Origin: a virus
Length of the DNA stretch: 39,985 nt
Virus record (IMG/VR): IMGVR_UViG_3300042561_000129
Span: 1 to 39,985 of that record
Reading direction: 5' to 3' (one strand)
The translations under genes and the position numbers were made by a program. Shown piece after piece: positions 7,141 through 16,168 of the stretch (positions are counted from its first letter, which is position 1; the number at the start of each line of letters is the position of its first letter). The notes beneath the pieces were generated by a model. The model ran no database searches and was not told where the DNA came from. It saw only the letters and a list, made by a program, of their open reading frames with translations.

Positions 7141-9660
7141 TTATATTGGGTAACGAACTATAACTATACCTGAACCGCCTGCTCCACCAGTTAAAGTTCC
7201 AAGTATGTCAGTGAAGCCACCACCACCACCGCCACCGCCTGTATTTGCTGTGCCAGCATCGCCACTCGTACCTCCTCTTCCAGTTCCACCGCCACCGTTA
7301 CCACCAGCATTATCTGAACCACCTTGTCCAAGGTGATGACCGCCACCACCACCGCCAGCATAGTAAATAGCAGTTCCCGAAATAGAAGTTTGAACACCAA
7401 CACCGCCAGTAGCACCACCTGATGAAGCGGGACCTAATCCTACTGCTCCAGCACCGCCACCACCGCCACCGTTAAATGGTGGACTACCAATATTACTTGC
7501 TCCCGCATATCCTTGATTAGCAGTTCCAGCGCCACCAGTTCCAGATGGAGAATATCCACCGCCTGCCGCACCGCCACCTGAACCGCCACTTCTACCATTT
7601 TTAACAACACCACTATCAGTACCACCTCCACCACCACCAGTTGATGTAATAGTAGAAAATACTGAGTTATTACCATCTCCTCCTGCTGTTGTTGTTGTAC
7701 TAGCAATACCACCAGCGCCAACTGTTGCTGTGTAAGAAGTTCCTGCTGTTAATGAAAGAGCAGACTCTAAACTTCCGCCACCTCCAGTAGCACCAACAGT
7801 TGAACGAAGTCCACCTGCGCCTCCGCCACCACCTTTTGCACCACCACCACCTCCACCTGCGACAACTAAATAATCAACAGTTAAGTTTTCATAAGGAACA
7901 AAGGTTCCTGAAGTTGTAAATGTGTGAACCCAATGAGTTCCAGTATTAGTAATAGTTCCGCCACTTGCTTTGGCTACTGAGTATCTGACTATGACGATAC
8001 CGCTACCGCCATTACCTTGTGTTCCGTGTCCTGAACCACCACCGCCACCAAGGTTAGTTGTTCCGCTTATCCCAGTTCCACCTGAGCCTGATGCACCAGC
8101 ACCACCGCCGCCAGTTCCACCCGCGCCGCCTGACCCTGCTTCTGATGAACCGCCACCACCACCTGCGTAGGTAACTGATGAACCTGAAATAGAAGTAGAA
8201 ACTCCTGCGCCACCTGCGCCACCTGCACCTGCATTACCTCCTGCGCCATTAGCACCAACAGCATTAGCACCACCACCACCGCCACCACCTGCCCCAGGAG
8301 TACCTGCGGGTGCGTCGCCACCAGCAAAACCTTGATTAGCAGTACCACTACCGCCAGTAGCACTTACGCTTGTTTGACCACCGCCGCCACCGCCTGAACC
8401 ACCAGTTTTTCCATCTTTATGTGGAGCAGTAATACCTGTCGCTCCACCGCCACCACCACCAGTTGAAGTTATTGTTGAAAATACAGAATTGTTGCCGCTA
8501 AGACCACTATTGTCAGTTCCGCCTCCACCTGTTCCACCTGCTCCAACTGTTACTGTGTAGGCTTGGGCTGTTAAAGAAAGAGCAGATTCTAAACTTCCTC
8601 CACCACCTGTTGCTGTTACTGTTGAGCGTAAACCACCTGCTCCTCCTCCGCCACCATTTCCATAACCACCACGACCACCGCCACCACCACCAGCAACTAC
8701 TAAGTAGTCAGCATAGAAGGCTCGGCTTGGAGTAAATGTTCCTGATGAAGTAAATGTGTGAGTGACATAGTAACCACTAAAAGTAATTGTATTGCCACCT
8801 GTTGCGGGCATTCCAGTATAGAAATCACCTGATGAATTAAATGTGTGGATTGTATTGCCACCTGATGTAGTTACAGTTCCACCTAATGCTTTTTGTGTTG
8901 TGCCTGAGTATCGGGCTATGACTACGCCTGAGCCGCCTGCTCCGCCAGCATTACCTGCGCCGCCGTGTCCTCCACCGCCACCGCCGCCTGAATTTACAGT
9001 TCCATTATTTGCGCCACCATTAGCGCCGCCACCTGAACCACCCGTTCCAGGGCTGTTATTGTTTACTCCACCTCCACCGCCACCCGCATAAGTGACTGAT
9101 GAACCAGTAATAGATACGGCTACACCATTACCACCATTACCGCCATTACTGTTTAATACTCCGTTGGCGCCAACTTGTCCTGCTCCACCACCACCAGCGC
9201 TTGAGTTTCCACCTGAACCACCACCACCTGAACCGCCCGCAAAACCTTGAACTGGACTTGCCGTTCTAGCGCCCCCAGTAGAAGTATCAGAACCACCACC
9301 ACCACCTGAACCGCCAGTTGTACCGTTTTGTGCTTCTCCACCGCCACCGCCACCACCAGTAGATGTTATTGTTGCAAAAACAGAGTTACTACCCTGAACT
9401 CCAGTAGCAACAAAACCACCTGAACCCGTAGCACCACCAGCACCAACTGTTACTGTGTAAACAGTATTTAATGCTAAACTTAAAGCAGATTCTAAAGTTC
9501 CAAGCCCGCCAGTATTAGTTACTGTTGAACGAAGTCCACCCGCACCGCCACCGCCAGCATTATGTTTTCCACCACCGCCGCCACCAGCAACAACAAGGTA
9601 ATCAACGACTAAATTTTGCGGAATAAACTTAGAAGAAGCAATAACTCCAATAATAGGCAT
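7141..9660 (-). CDS. Glycine-rich tail fibre with three tandem poly-Gly modules, 839 aa
   Basis: I start at ATG 9660 (MPIIGVIASSKF), whose codon touches the stop of the upstream fibre gene (TAATG). Three homologous modules begin at a DYLVVAGGGGGG motif, about residues 20, 316 and 595. Each contains GGLRSTV, SLESALSL, a YTVTVGAGG strand, SVFxTITSTGGGGGG, a GFAGG turn and VTYAGGGGGG, and ends in a GIVIVRY-type strand. The modules are separated by short Thr/Ser beta linkers (HTFTTSGTF). Glycine-rich adhesin domains of this type form bundles of polyglycine-II helices at phage tail tips and set host specificity, with variable loops between conserved Gly runs. Other frames across this gene are low-complexity artefacts. 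Confidence 0.9.
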   Translation of the reverse strand: MPIIGVIASSKFIPQNLVVDYLVVAGGGGGGKHNAGGGGAGGLRSTVTNTGGLGTLESALSLALNTVYTVTVGAGGATGSGGFVATGVQGSNSVFATITSTGGGGGGGEAQNGTTGGSGGGGGSDTSTGGARTASPVQGFAGGSGGGGSGGNSSAGGGGAGQVGANGVLNSNGGNGGNGVAVSITGSSVTYAGGGGGGVNNNSPGTGGSGGGANGGANNGTVNSGGGGGGGHGGAGNAGGAGGSGVVIARYSGTTQKALGGTVTTSGGNTIHTFNSSGDFYTGMPATGGNTITFSGYYVTHTFTSSGTFTPSRAFYADYLVVAGGGGGGRGGYGNGGGGGAGGLRSTVTATGGGGSLESALSLTAQAYTVTVGAGGTGGGGTDNSGLSGNNSVFSTITSTGGGGGGATGITAPHKDGKTGGSGGGGGGQTSVSATGGSGTANQGFAGGDAPAGTPGAGGGGGGGANAVGANGAGGNAGAGGAGGAGVSTSISGSSVTYAGGGGGSSEAGSGGAGGTGGGGAGASGSGGTGISGTTNLGGGGGSGHGTQGNGGSGIVIVRYSVAKASGGTITNTGTHWVHTFTTSGTFVPYENLTVDYLVVAGGGGGGAKGGGGGAGGLRSTVGATGGGGSLESALSLTAGTSYTATVGAGGIASTTTTAGGDGNNSVFSTITSTGGGGGGTDSGVVKNGRSGGSGGGAAGGGYSPSGTGGAGTANQGYAGASNIGSPPFNGGGGGGAGAVGLGPASSGGATGGVGVQTSISGTAIYYAGGGGGGHHLGQGGSDNAGGNGGGGTGRGGTSGDAGTANTGGGGGGGGFTDILGTLTGGAGGSGIVIVRYPI

Positions 9661-10424
9661 TAGGCAATATCTCCTACTACATACCAAGTATCTGTTGCTG
9701 TTTTAATGCAAGTTGCAGAAGAATTTATTGCGCGTAGTTTAGGCGCTGTTGCTGTTGCGCCTGTTGAATTTACTGTTGTAGTTCCTGATGATGCGGCTTG
9801 AATTGTAAGTTGCCCTGCACCAGTTTGAATAATTGTTATTTGTGTTCCTGTCGGGAACGCTACAGAAGCATTTGTAGGAATGTTAATAGTTCCTGCCGTT
9901 GCACCATTGCTTGCTAAAAGAATGTCACCTTGGTCTGTCAAAACAAGTGTGTAAGCATTTGTAGCAAATGTTGGTGTTACTAACGGTTGTGTGATAACAG
10001 CATTAGTAAGTGTTGCGCCTGAAATTGTTGGAGATGTGCCAAAAACAAGAGCGCCTGAACCTGTTTCATCTGTAACCGCAGAAGCAAGATTTGCTGATGA
10101 CGGAGTGCCTAACCATGTAGCCACGCCAGTTCCAAAAGATGTGATACCTGTTCCGCCATTGGCTACAGAAACAGGAGTAGAAAGAGAAAGAGTTACATCA
10201 CCGCTTGAACCGCCACCTGATAATCCTGTGCCTGCGGTAACTGAACCTATATCTCCAACACCAAGTATATAAGCGAGAGAATTCCAAGCAGTAGCGCCAT
10301 CACCAATTTTGCCTTTTTTAGTATCGGTTTCAAATCCCCATTCTCCTGACGCGAGCGTTGGATTTGCTGAAGTCCATTCAGAAGCAGTTCCCCTGCGGAT
10401 TTGTATTTGTGTAACTACTGACAT
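9660..10424 (-). CDS. Tail fibre protein with Mtd-N-like start, 254 aa
   Basis: Residues 5-53 (QIQIRRGTASEWTSANPTLA, then SGEWGFETDTKKGKIGDG and TAWNSL) match the small N-terminal domain found in phage tropism-determinant and fibre proteins. Residues 58-90 hold a TAGTGLSGGGSSGDVTLSLS linker. The last 100 residues are a beta domain paralogous to the C-terminus of the protein encoded at 10672-11637; both end in VVGDIA. No catalytic residues are seen. Its position just upstream of the glycine-rich fibre suggests an adaptor or shaft joining it to the tail. Confidence 0.82.
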   Translation of the reverse strand: MSVVTQIQIRRGTASEWTSANPTLASGEWGFETDTKKGKIGDGATAWNSLAYILGVGDIGSVTAGTGLSGGGSSGDVTLSLSTPVSVANGGTGITSFGTGVATWLGTPSSANLASAVTDETGSGALVFGTSPTISGATLTNAVITQPLVTPTFATNAYTLVLTDQGDILLASNGATAGTINIPTNASVAFPTGTQITIIQTGAGQLTIQAASSGTTTVNSTGATATAPKLRAINSSATCIKTATDTWYVVGDIA

Positions 10425-10675
10425 TAGGGAGTACCTCCATCAAAGGACTGTGTTGCTGTGGTTGTAGGACTTCCACCGTTGTACGGTGCAATGCTATCAA
10501 ATACGCCGCCGTCTATGTTCGTGACAGCAGGACTTACTGTTGCCCATGCACTACCTGTATAAACTTTTAATCCATCTGTTGTGTTGTAATACAAATCGCC
10601 AGCACGCAAAGTTGGCGTGGAAATATCAGTCGCGCTTGCTGGAACATTGGTAGGGGTAAGGGCTAAACGACTCAT
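10424..10675 (-). CDS. Small fibre-module protein, 83 aa
   Basis: The start at 10675 forms an ATGA overlap with the previous stop, so upstream in-frame residues are excluded. The product carries the 'RAGDLYYNTTDGLKVYTGSAWATV' segment shared with several structural proteins of this phage, flanked by Thr/Pro-rich stretches. It looks like a single fibre shaft module encoded as a separate gene, perhaps a subunit of the same fibre complex. No enzymatic features. Confidence 0.75.
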   Translation of the reverse strand: MSRLALTPTNVPASATDISTPTLRAGDLYYNTTDGLKVYTGSAWATVSPAVTNIDGGVFDSIAPYNGGSPTTTATQSFDGGTP

Positions 10676-11637
10676 GCAATATCGCCTACCACAAGCCAAT
10701 TATCTGCACTGGTTTGTATGGCTGTCAAAGTGCTGTATTGAGCGCGAGTTTTTGGTGTTGTGGCTGTCGCTCCTGTAGATACAACAGTAACGCCGCCCGC
10801 TCCTGACACCGTAACTTGTCCTGCTCCAATTTGTGCCATAGTAATTTGCGCTCCAACTGGATAAGCCACGCTTGAGTTCAAAGGAATAGTTACAGCAATA
10901 GCGGCGGCATTAGAAAGAGTTACAAGTTTGCCATTGTCATCAAGAACCGTTGTATAAGTTGTTCCTGTTTGTGCATTTATTCCAAGATTGATTTTTGGAC
11001 TTGTTAAAGATTTATTTGTAAGTGTTTGTGAACCCGTCAGAGTTGCAACAGTAGAATCAATAGCAACTGTAGGAACTGGACCCGTTCCGTTTGTTACATT
11101 TATACCCGTTCCAGCCGCTACTTCAGTAAGGTCGCCAACAGGCAAATTAGTAGTTACTGATACACGAGTATCGGTAATGTTTCCTGCATTAATTTGAGTG
11201 ACTGCCGCGCCTACTAAAACAGTTGCAAGAGAGATTGAGTTTGCAGGAGTTGCAGGTGCAACAGGTGAACCTGCGGGAGTTCCTGCAATTACTTGGAAGA
11301 TAACATCATTAAATGAGCCTGAATAGAAAGCATCTTGAACAGTTGCAACAATACGGTCAATGCGCGGATTTGTAGGGTTAGCGGTTGTTATTGTCAGCGT
11401 TGTATTTGCATCATTGTAAACAGTGTAAACACCCATATTTGATTGTGTTGTGCCAACAATAGCCGCCCAACCTGAAGCGACAACAACAGACATTCCAACA
11501 GGAGAATTAGGACCTACTGAAAGAGAAGAAGAACCAATGATTCCAGTAGTGGCAAAAATAGCCTGCATTGAAAGACGGTCATTTTCGGCAGGGTGTGAAC
11601 CGTTTTGTAACCATGATGGGGGTGTGCGTAGTGCCAT
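10672..11637 (-). CDS. Minor tail/fibre protein, 321 aa
   Basis: The N-terminus 'LRTPPSWLQNGSHPAENDR' and the IDRIVATVQD strand belong to a domain common in siphophage minor tail proteins that bind the tail tip. After about residue 190 comes the pattern TLTGSQTLTNKSLTSPKI, frequent in phage fibres. The C-terminal domain (about 215-321) is paralogous to that of the next gene and ends in VVGDIA. It overlaps the following gene by four bases. It is probably the first fibre component attached to the Dit-like protein. Confidence 0.82.
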   Translation of the reverse strand: MALRTPPSWLQNGSHPAENDRLSMQAIFATTGIIGSSSLSVGPNSPVGMSVVVASGWAAIVGTTQSNMGVYTVYNDANTTLTITTANPTNPRIDRIVATVQDAFYSGSFNDVIFQVIAGTPAGSPVAPATPANSISLATVLVGAAVTQINAGNITDTRVSVTTNLPVGDLTEVAAGTGINVTNGTGPVPTVAIDSTVATLTGSQTLTNKSLTSPKINLGINAQTGTTYTTVLDDNGKLVTLSNAAAIAVTIPLNSSVAYPVGAQITMAQIGAGQVTVSGAGGVTVVSTGATATTPKTRAQYSTLTAIQTSADNWLVVGDIA

Positions 11638-11645
11638 TTATGCTC

Positions 11646-12509
11646 CTAAATGTATGCAGACTGCCATGTTACAACAGCCTGAGTCGTTCCCGCTAAGGTT
11701 CCGACTCCCGTGAAGTAGAAGGAATTATTGCCAGGTTGCGCTGAAAACCATTCTGAACCGCCTGAGATTAAAGTATTACGGGCAGGCTGTCCATTGAGAG
11801 TAATCAGTTTGTTATAGAGGTCAATAACAAATTCATCAGAACTGCTTAATACAACATTAAAAAGTAACTGCGCCCCTTGGGTTGCATTGCCAACTTCAGG
11901 GTTAGTAATAGGTCCATTGATTGTGATAGTTGGGTAGGTATCTGTCCAACCTGTGTTTGTAATTGTTGTTGTAATTGTTCCTGAGCCTCCACCATAAACT
12001 AAGTTATAGACACGGTTATAGATACGACCTGAAGGAACAGAAAAGAGCAATGTAGCGGTTTGCTCATTGCTGTCGTAATAGCGTGGGTCAGGGCAGAAGA
12101 AATCAACCTGCGCAATGATTAAACCATAGGTGTAATTTGGATTGACGGTAGAGCGTAAAGAGCGTACACGGGCGTTTATGACCTGTTCAGCCTCTCCGCT
12201 AGATAACAAGAAGTAAAGAGGACTTGTGCCGCTTGTTTGAGGCAATAAAGCCCTTTGAAGGGTATTGAAATTGGCTTGGGCGCTCGCTGTTGATGATGCC
12301 GTAATGTTTAGACTCATGGTGAGATACCTGCCAGCAAGAAAATCACGACCTGTAAACATGCCATCTGCGTAACCACGGTTATCATCTTGATTGCGAATAC
12401 CTGGCAAACCTTCTAATCCATCTACGGAAAGAATTTGATAGGGAGAACCTGCACCGCCAAACACTTGACCATTAAATGAGAATGAATAATTTTGAATGAC
12501 TTGTGGCAT
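11646..12509 (-). CDS. Distal tail (Dit-like) minor tail protein, 287 aa
   Basis: It directly follows the tape measure gene, the normal Dit position, and overlaps its stop by one base. The first 150 residues contain a beta sandwich with 'FTGRDFLAGRYLTMSLNI' and 'VDFFCPDPRYYDSNEQTATLLF', a typical Dit-family pattern in which a DPR-Y element ends the N-terminal domain. The C-terminal half is a second beta domain that includes 'NTGWTDTYPTITINGPITNP'. It should form the ring joining tail tube to tip. Confidence 0.85.
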   Translation of the reverse strand: MPQVIQNYSFSFNGQVFGGAGSPYQILSVDGLEGLPGIRNQDDNRGYADGMFTGRDFLAGRYLTMSLNITASSTASAQANFNTLQRALLPQTSGTSPLYFLLSSGEAEQVINARVRSLRSTVNPNYTYGLIIAQVDFFCPDPRYYDSNEQTATLLFSVPSGRIYNRVYNLVYGGGSGTITTTITNTGWTDTYPTITINGPITNPEVGNATQGAQLLFNVVLSSSDEFVIDLYNKLITLNGQPARNTLISGGSEWFSAQPGNNSFYFTGVGTLAGTTQAVVTWQSAYI

Positions 12510-15500
12510 TATTCAGCATACCTCGTAATTCCTGCACGATAAGCGGCTAAGCCTGTTAATTGGACTCCTGATAATTTAGTTGTTGCTACTTGTACCGTCT
12601 GTCCATATTTGACCACAGAAACAAGAGCCTGCGCGGTGCCTTCAGGGTCAGTTAAATTCACACCATTAATTGTGACATTTCCTACGCCGCCAACGGCGGC
12701 AACAGCGGCTTTAGCCGCCGCCGTAATTATTTCTTCTTCTGTCTTATCGTATTTAGCCGCAGTGGTTGAAATTGTTGGGCTGGTTGTAACTTTAACGCCG
12801 CCACCATATTCCACAGGTTTAACAACTTGTACAGGAGTAACGCTACCCGTAGAAGGTAAACTGACGATAGGCATACTACCTAATTTTGCTAATGCCGCCG
12901 CAATTTCTGCTAATTTCTTTTGGAGGTCAGCCAATTTCTTAGCCATGCGCTCATTGATTTCATCAATTGCTTTTTCAAATGCTTTCATGGCATCTTCAAT
13001 AGCCTTATTCAAAGCCTTTTGTGCTTCCTCTAATCCCTTGTCTAATTGTTTCTTTGCCTCAATTTGTGCTTTATCTAATGCTTTGCGTGCATCAGCAATG
13101 GCTTCCTCTAGGTCAGCCTGACTCTTTGCAAGCGCTTCGTTGAGTGTCTTATCTGCATCTGCTATTTGTTCATCTCTTACGCGCTTAGCCTCCATGAGTG
13201 CAGATTCGTAATCTTTTTGCGCTTCAGATAAACTTGTATTTAAGTTTAAATTGACTTGCGCTAACGCATTAGCAATATCTTTTTCGGCTTGGAAATAAGC
13301 CTCAGCCAATTCAGCAGTTGCAAAACTTGTGGTTGTAGATAATGTTTCCGCAATTTTGTCCATGCCGCTGTTAGTAATGTCCTCTAACTGCATATACATG
13401 TCATTAAGTTCTTTTTGTTGTTGCGGAGATAATTCTTTAATCTGCTCAAGCATGACCATGCCTGCTTCAGGACCCGCTTTAGCAATCTGTTCAATGAATG
13501 TTTGTGTGTAACCTTTGCCTGCTAAGTCACCAAGTTGTTTTTGGAAATCTTTAGTTTTTGTAAGTTGCGCCCTAAGGGTTGCAACAATGTCCATGCCCTT
13601 ATCTTTGGCTGTTGTGAATAAATCTGAGAGGCTAAATTCAGTACCGCTTTGCCATGCTGAGCGTAGGCGTTCGCGGCTCTTTTCTACAATCTCCGTAAGT
13701 TTTTTTGCCCCTTCTTTTGCAATATCCTGGCGCTTATCTTCTGCCGCTTTTTCTAGGTTTGCTTTCTTGTCGTTGTAAGCATTGAGCAATTCTGTTTCTT
13801 TGCGTCTAAAAGCGGTATTGATTTGTAAGATTGCCTCAGCGTGTTTTTTGCGTGCAGACTCATCGGCTTTTCTTTGACGGTCCTCAGCATCAGCCTTAGC
13901 CTCAGCAAAGCGTTCATCAGCATCAGCCATTTGTTCTTGGTAACGCTCATTAAGTTCAGCAACGCGTTCTGCATGACGCTCTTTAGCATCTGCAATTCTT
14001 TCATCACGCGCCGCAACAGCCTCAGCCATATCCTTTTGTGCTTCTGCTTCTGCTTCACGCCATGCTTCTGCAATGTCATATTCTTTTTTGCGTAACTTTT
14101 CTATTTGGTCTAAGCGCTTTTTTTCCTCTTTAGACATTTCGCCCTTAGGGTCTTTAGAACCAGCAAAAGCATCTTTAGCCTTTTTACCAGCCTTCTCTGT
14201 TTCCTCCCCTGCTTTTTTGCCTTGCTTTGCTAGGTTGTCTAGGCTCTTGGATAATTCATTTGCTTTTTTAGCGGCTTTGTCACCTAAATCTGAAATACCA
14301 TCTAAACCTTTGTTAATTCCGTCTAATGCACTTTTTGCATATTTACCAACGCCAGGCAGTTTAGATAATGCTAATAAAAATAAACGCATTGGTCCTGTAA
14401 CTATTTTGGCAATCGCTTCATATACTTTAGCGACAATAGGAATGATGCTGGCAAATGCAGTAAGTGCCGCTTTTGCTACAGAAATTACAATATTGCGGAA
14501 TGTTTCATTACTTCTAAATAACTTAACCATACCTGCTACAAGTAGCGCAACCGCTGTAATTATTAGTCCTATGGGATTTGTCGCCATAACTGCTTTGAAA
14601 ATTCTTTCTTGAATGATTGCTTTTTTAACCGCAATTGTATAAAGACCCCACGCAATAGCACCTGCGCCCAAGACCCCAATAAATACTTTTAATTCAGTGC
14701 TGTTGTCTTTAATAAATTTTATTAAATTTTTCAAAATTGGTATAACTTGTTTAGATAATATTTCCATAACCTTTTCAAATACAGGCAATAACCCTTTACC
14801 AATTTCTTCTTTTAGACTGCCAAATTCATTCTTTAGTTTAATCATGCGCCCCTCAGGGGTTTGCGCAAGTGTTTTATTAAAATCTTTGTAAGTGCTATTT
14901 AGAATTTCAGTTAAAGCCGCGGCTCGTTCTGACTCACTGCCTGTTGTGAGTAATTTCTTTTGTACATCGGTAAGCACAAAACCTTGTCTTGTGAGAGAGC
15001 CAAAGTTACCGTTGAGCGCTTGTGCTAAACCATTAGTCATAGAACGGAAATCATCAGTTGATGCCGTTGCGCCCTTTTCCGCTGTTACATAATCTAAGAT
15101 GGCAGGCGTAAGGGTCTTAATAGTTTTGCCTTGCAAGTCAAATGTTGCAAGTTGTGATTGGGTCATAGTTACATTTTCTTTTGTAACTACACCAACTTTT
15201 TCCAATGCCTCTGCTTGCGCATTAAGCGCTTTAATTTGTTCTTCTGTTGCCGCTCCCGTGTTTAATAAAATGGTGCGCAAACGAGTTTGCACCGCTTCTG
15301 CTTCTTGTGCCGCGGCTACGGATTGTTTGAAGAATGAAACTACTTGAGTAGCGGCAAAAGTAATACCAATGGTTGCGGCTAATGTTTTTAACTTAGCGCC
15401 AAAACCATCAAAAACGCTATTGGTTTTTCCTACTGAATCATCTAAACCTTTTAATGATGCTTCTGCTTGCGCAAGTCCTGATTTGAGTTGCGCTACATCT

Positions 15501-15538
15501 GCTTGTATCTGTACCAAGATTGGAGGAATGTCTGCCAT
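12509..15538 (-). CDS. Tape measure protein, 1009 aa
   Basis: This is the longest gene. Residues 1-60 are a helical N-terminus typical of tape measures (QIQADVAQLKSGLAQAEASL). Hydrophobic membrane-like segments lie at about 283-345. Two very long charged Ala/Glu/Lys/Arg coiled-coil stretches cover about 470-610 and 740-890, and the end is Thr/Val/Gly-rich. At about 1.5 angstrom per residue the length predicts a tail near 150 nm. It follows the G/GT chaperone and gp10-like genes as expected. The large plus-strand ORFs opposite it are shadows of the biased coiled-coil codons. Confidence 0.95.
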   Translation of the reverse strand: MADIPPILVQIQADVAQLKSGLAQAEASLKGLDDSVGKTNSVFDGFGAKLKTLAATIGITFAATQVVSFFKQSVAAAQEAEAVQTRLRTILLNTGAATEEQIKALNAQAEALEKVGVVTKENVTMTQSQLATFDLQGKTIKTLTPAILDYVTAEKGATASTDDFRSMTNGLAQALNGNFGSLTRQGFVLTDVQKKLLTTGSESERAAALTEILNSTYKDFNKTLAQTPEGRMIKLKNEFGSLKEEIGKGLLPVFEKVMEILSKQVIPILKNLIKFIKDNSTELKVFIGVLGAGAIAWGLYTIAVKKAIIQERIFKAVMATNPIGLIITAVALLVAGMVKLFRSNETFRNIVISVAKAALTAFASIIPIVAKVYEAIAKIVTGPMRLFLLALSKLPGVGKYAKSALDGINKGLDGISDLGDKAAKKANELSKSLDNLAKQGKKAGEETEKAGKKAKDAFAGSKDPKGEMSKEEKKRLDQIEKLRKKEYDIAEAWREAEAEAQKDMAEAVAARDERIADAKERHAERVAELNERYQEQMADADERFAEAKADAEDRQRKADESARKKHAEAILQINTAFRRKETELLNAYNDKKANLEKAAEDKRQDIAKEGAKKLTEIVEKSRERLRSAWQSGTEFSLSDLFTTAKDKGMDIVATLRAQLTKTKDFQKQLGDLAGKGYTQTFIEQIAKAGPEAGMVMLEQIKELSPQQQKELNDMYMQLEDITNSGMDKIAETLSTTTSFATAELAEAYFQAEKDIANALAQVNLNLNTSLSEAQKDYESALMEAKRVRDEQIADADKTLNEALAKSQADLEEAIADARKALDKAQIEAKKQLDKGLEEAQKALNKAIEDAMKAFEKAIDEINERMAKKLADLQKKLAEIAAALAKLGSMPIVSLPSTGSVTPVQVVKPVEYGGGVKVTTSPTISTTAAKYDKTEEEIITAAAKAAVAAVGGVGNVTINGVNLTDPEGTAQALVSVVKYGQTVQVATTKLSGVQLTGLAAYRAGITRYAE

Positions 15539-15539
15539 G

Positions 15540-15944
15540 TTATCCCCTCAACCTAGACGCTAAATTAGTAACAAAAACTCTTGCCAAAGTTCCGTTGGCT
15601 TGCAAGTTGCTTGCCGCTGGTCCTAAGTAAGGATATTTTACCCCTGGCTTCCATCTAGGGTGTCCTAATTCAACAGCCCGCGCATAAATCATTGTTGCCG
15701 ATACATTGACGCTATAAAGATTAGTAAAACCTTTTTGCACACTAGATGTTGTAATACTTCTGCGCAAATTACCCGTGCGCACATTTGGTCCAGGGCGACC
15801 TGAGGCATTTACTTTTGCTTGTCGTTCTACTGCTAAACCTGTCATAGCAATAGCGTATTGCACTGCTAATTCAATTTTATCTTCAGTTGCATCAAAACCT
15901 GCAAGGACATCAGACAGGTTGGTTATTGTTATGCGTGCGGTCAT
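15540..15944 (-). CDS. HK97 gp10-like tail completion protein, 134 aa
   Basis: The pattern 'RQAKVNASGRPGPNVRTGNLRRSIT...YARAVELGHPRWKPG.KYPYLGPA' is characteristic of the HK97 gp10 family (neck/tail completion). Members act at the head-tail junction and are normally encoded between the connector and the tail tube. Here the gene lies after the G/GT chaperone and before the tape measure, and overlaps the end of the T frame by four bases. Confidence 0.85.
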   Translation of the reverse strand: MTARITITNLSDVLAGFDATEDKIELAVQYAIAMTGLAVERQAKVNASGRPGPNVRTGNLRRSITTSSVQKGFTNLYSVNVSATMIYARAVELGHPRWKPGVKYPYLGPAASNLQANGTLARVFVTNLASRLRG

Positions 15945-16168
15945 AACTCTTTATCCAACCTATCTGCCCTCACAGTTTCAACCATTCCTGTTATTGCTAA
16001 CAACCAATCTGCCGTTGATGCTGGCAGGTTATCTACTTGTTCAGGTGTCCACCCAAACTTGTCAGCCATAACATAATAAACCCAATGCTCATCAGGATAG
16101 GTAAACGCTTCATGGCGCTCGCCTCCCTCCATCAACCATTTCAGCCGTTGGAGTTCCCTGAAGGCGCT
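15941..16168 (-). CDS. Tail assembly chaperone T part, made by -1 frameshift from G
   Basis: The frame is open upstream to the slip site. Read after a -1 shift it gives 75 residues beginning SAFRELQRLKWLMEGGERHE and continuing 'YYVMADKFGWTPEQVDNLPA...DWLLAITGMVE'. This is typical of the T domain that recruits the tape measure protein in siphophages. There is no good independent start: only a TTG at 16135 or an ATG at 16132 within the domain. The product is therefore expected as a G-T fusion of about 184 aa (109 from G plus 75). Confidence 0.85.
   Translation of the reverse strand, partial: SAFRELQRLKWLMEGGERHEAFTYPDEHWVYYVMADKFGWTPEQVDNLPASTADWLLAITGMVETVRADRLDKEL

Noticed and set aside
7191-9356. 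Val/Leu- and Pro-rich frames inside the glycine-rich fibre gene
   Set aside because: Low-complexity products of GGN/GCN repeats read in other frames.
7200-9600. Repeated ACCGCCACC-like blocks resembling a repeat array
   Set aside because: They are glycine codon runs with irregular spacing inside a coding frame, not CRISPR or tandem satellite repeats.
12609-15563. Several long plus-strand frames (up to 179 codons) opposite the tape measure gene
   Set aside because: They are antisense shadows of biased coiled-coil codons, without SDs or coherent domains.
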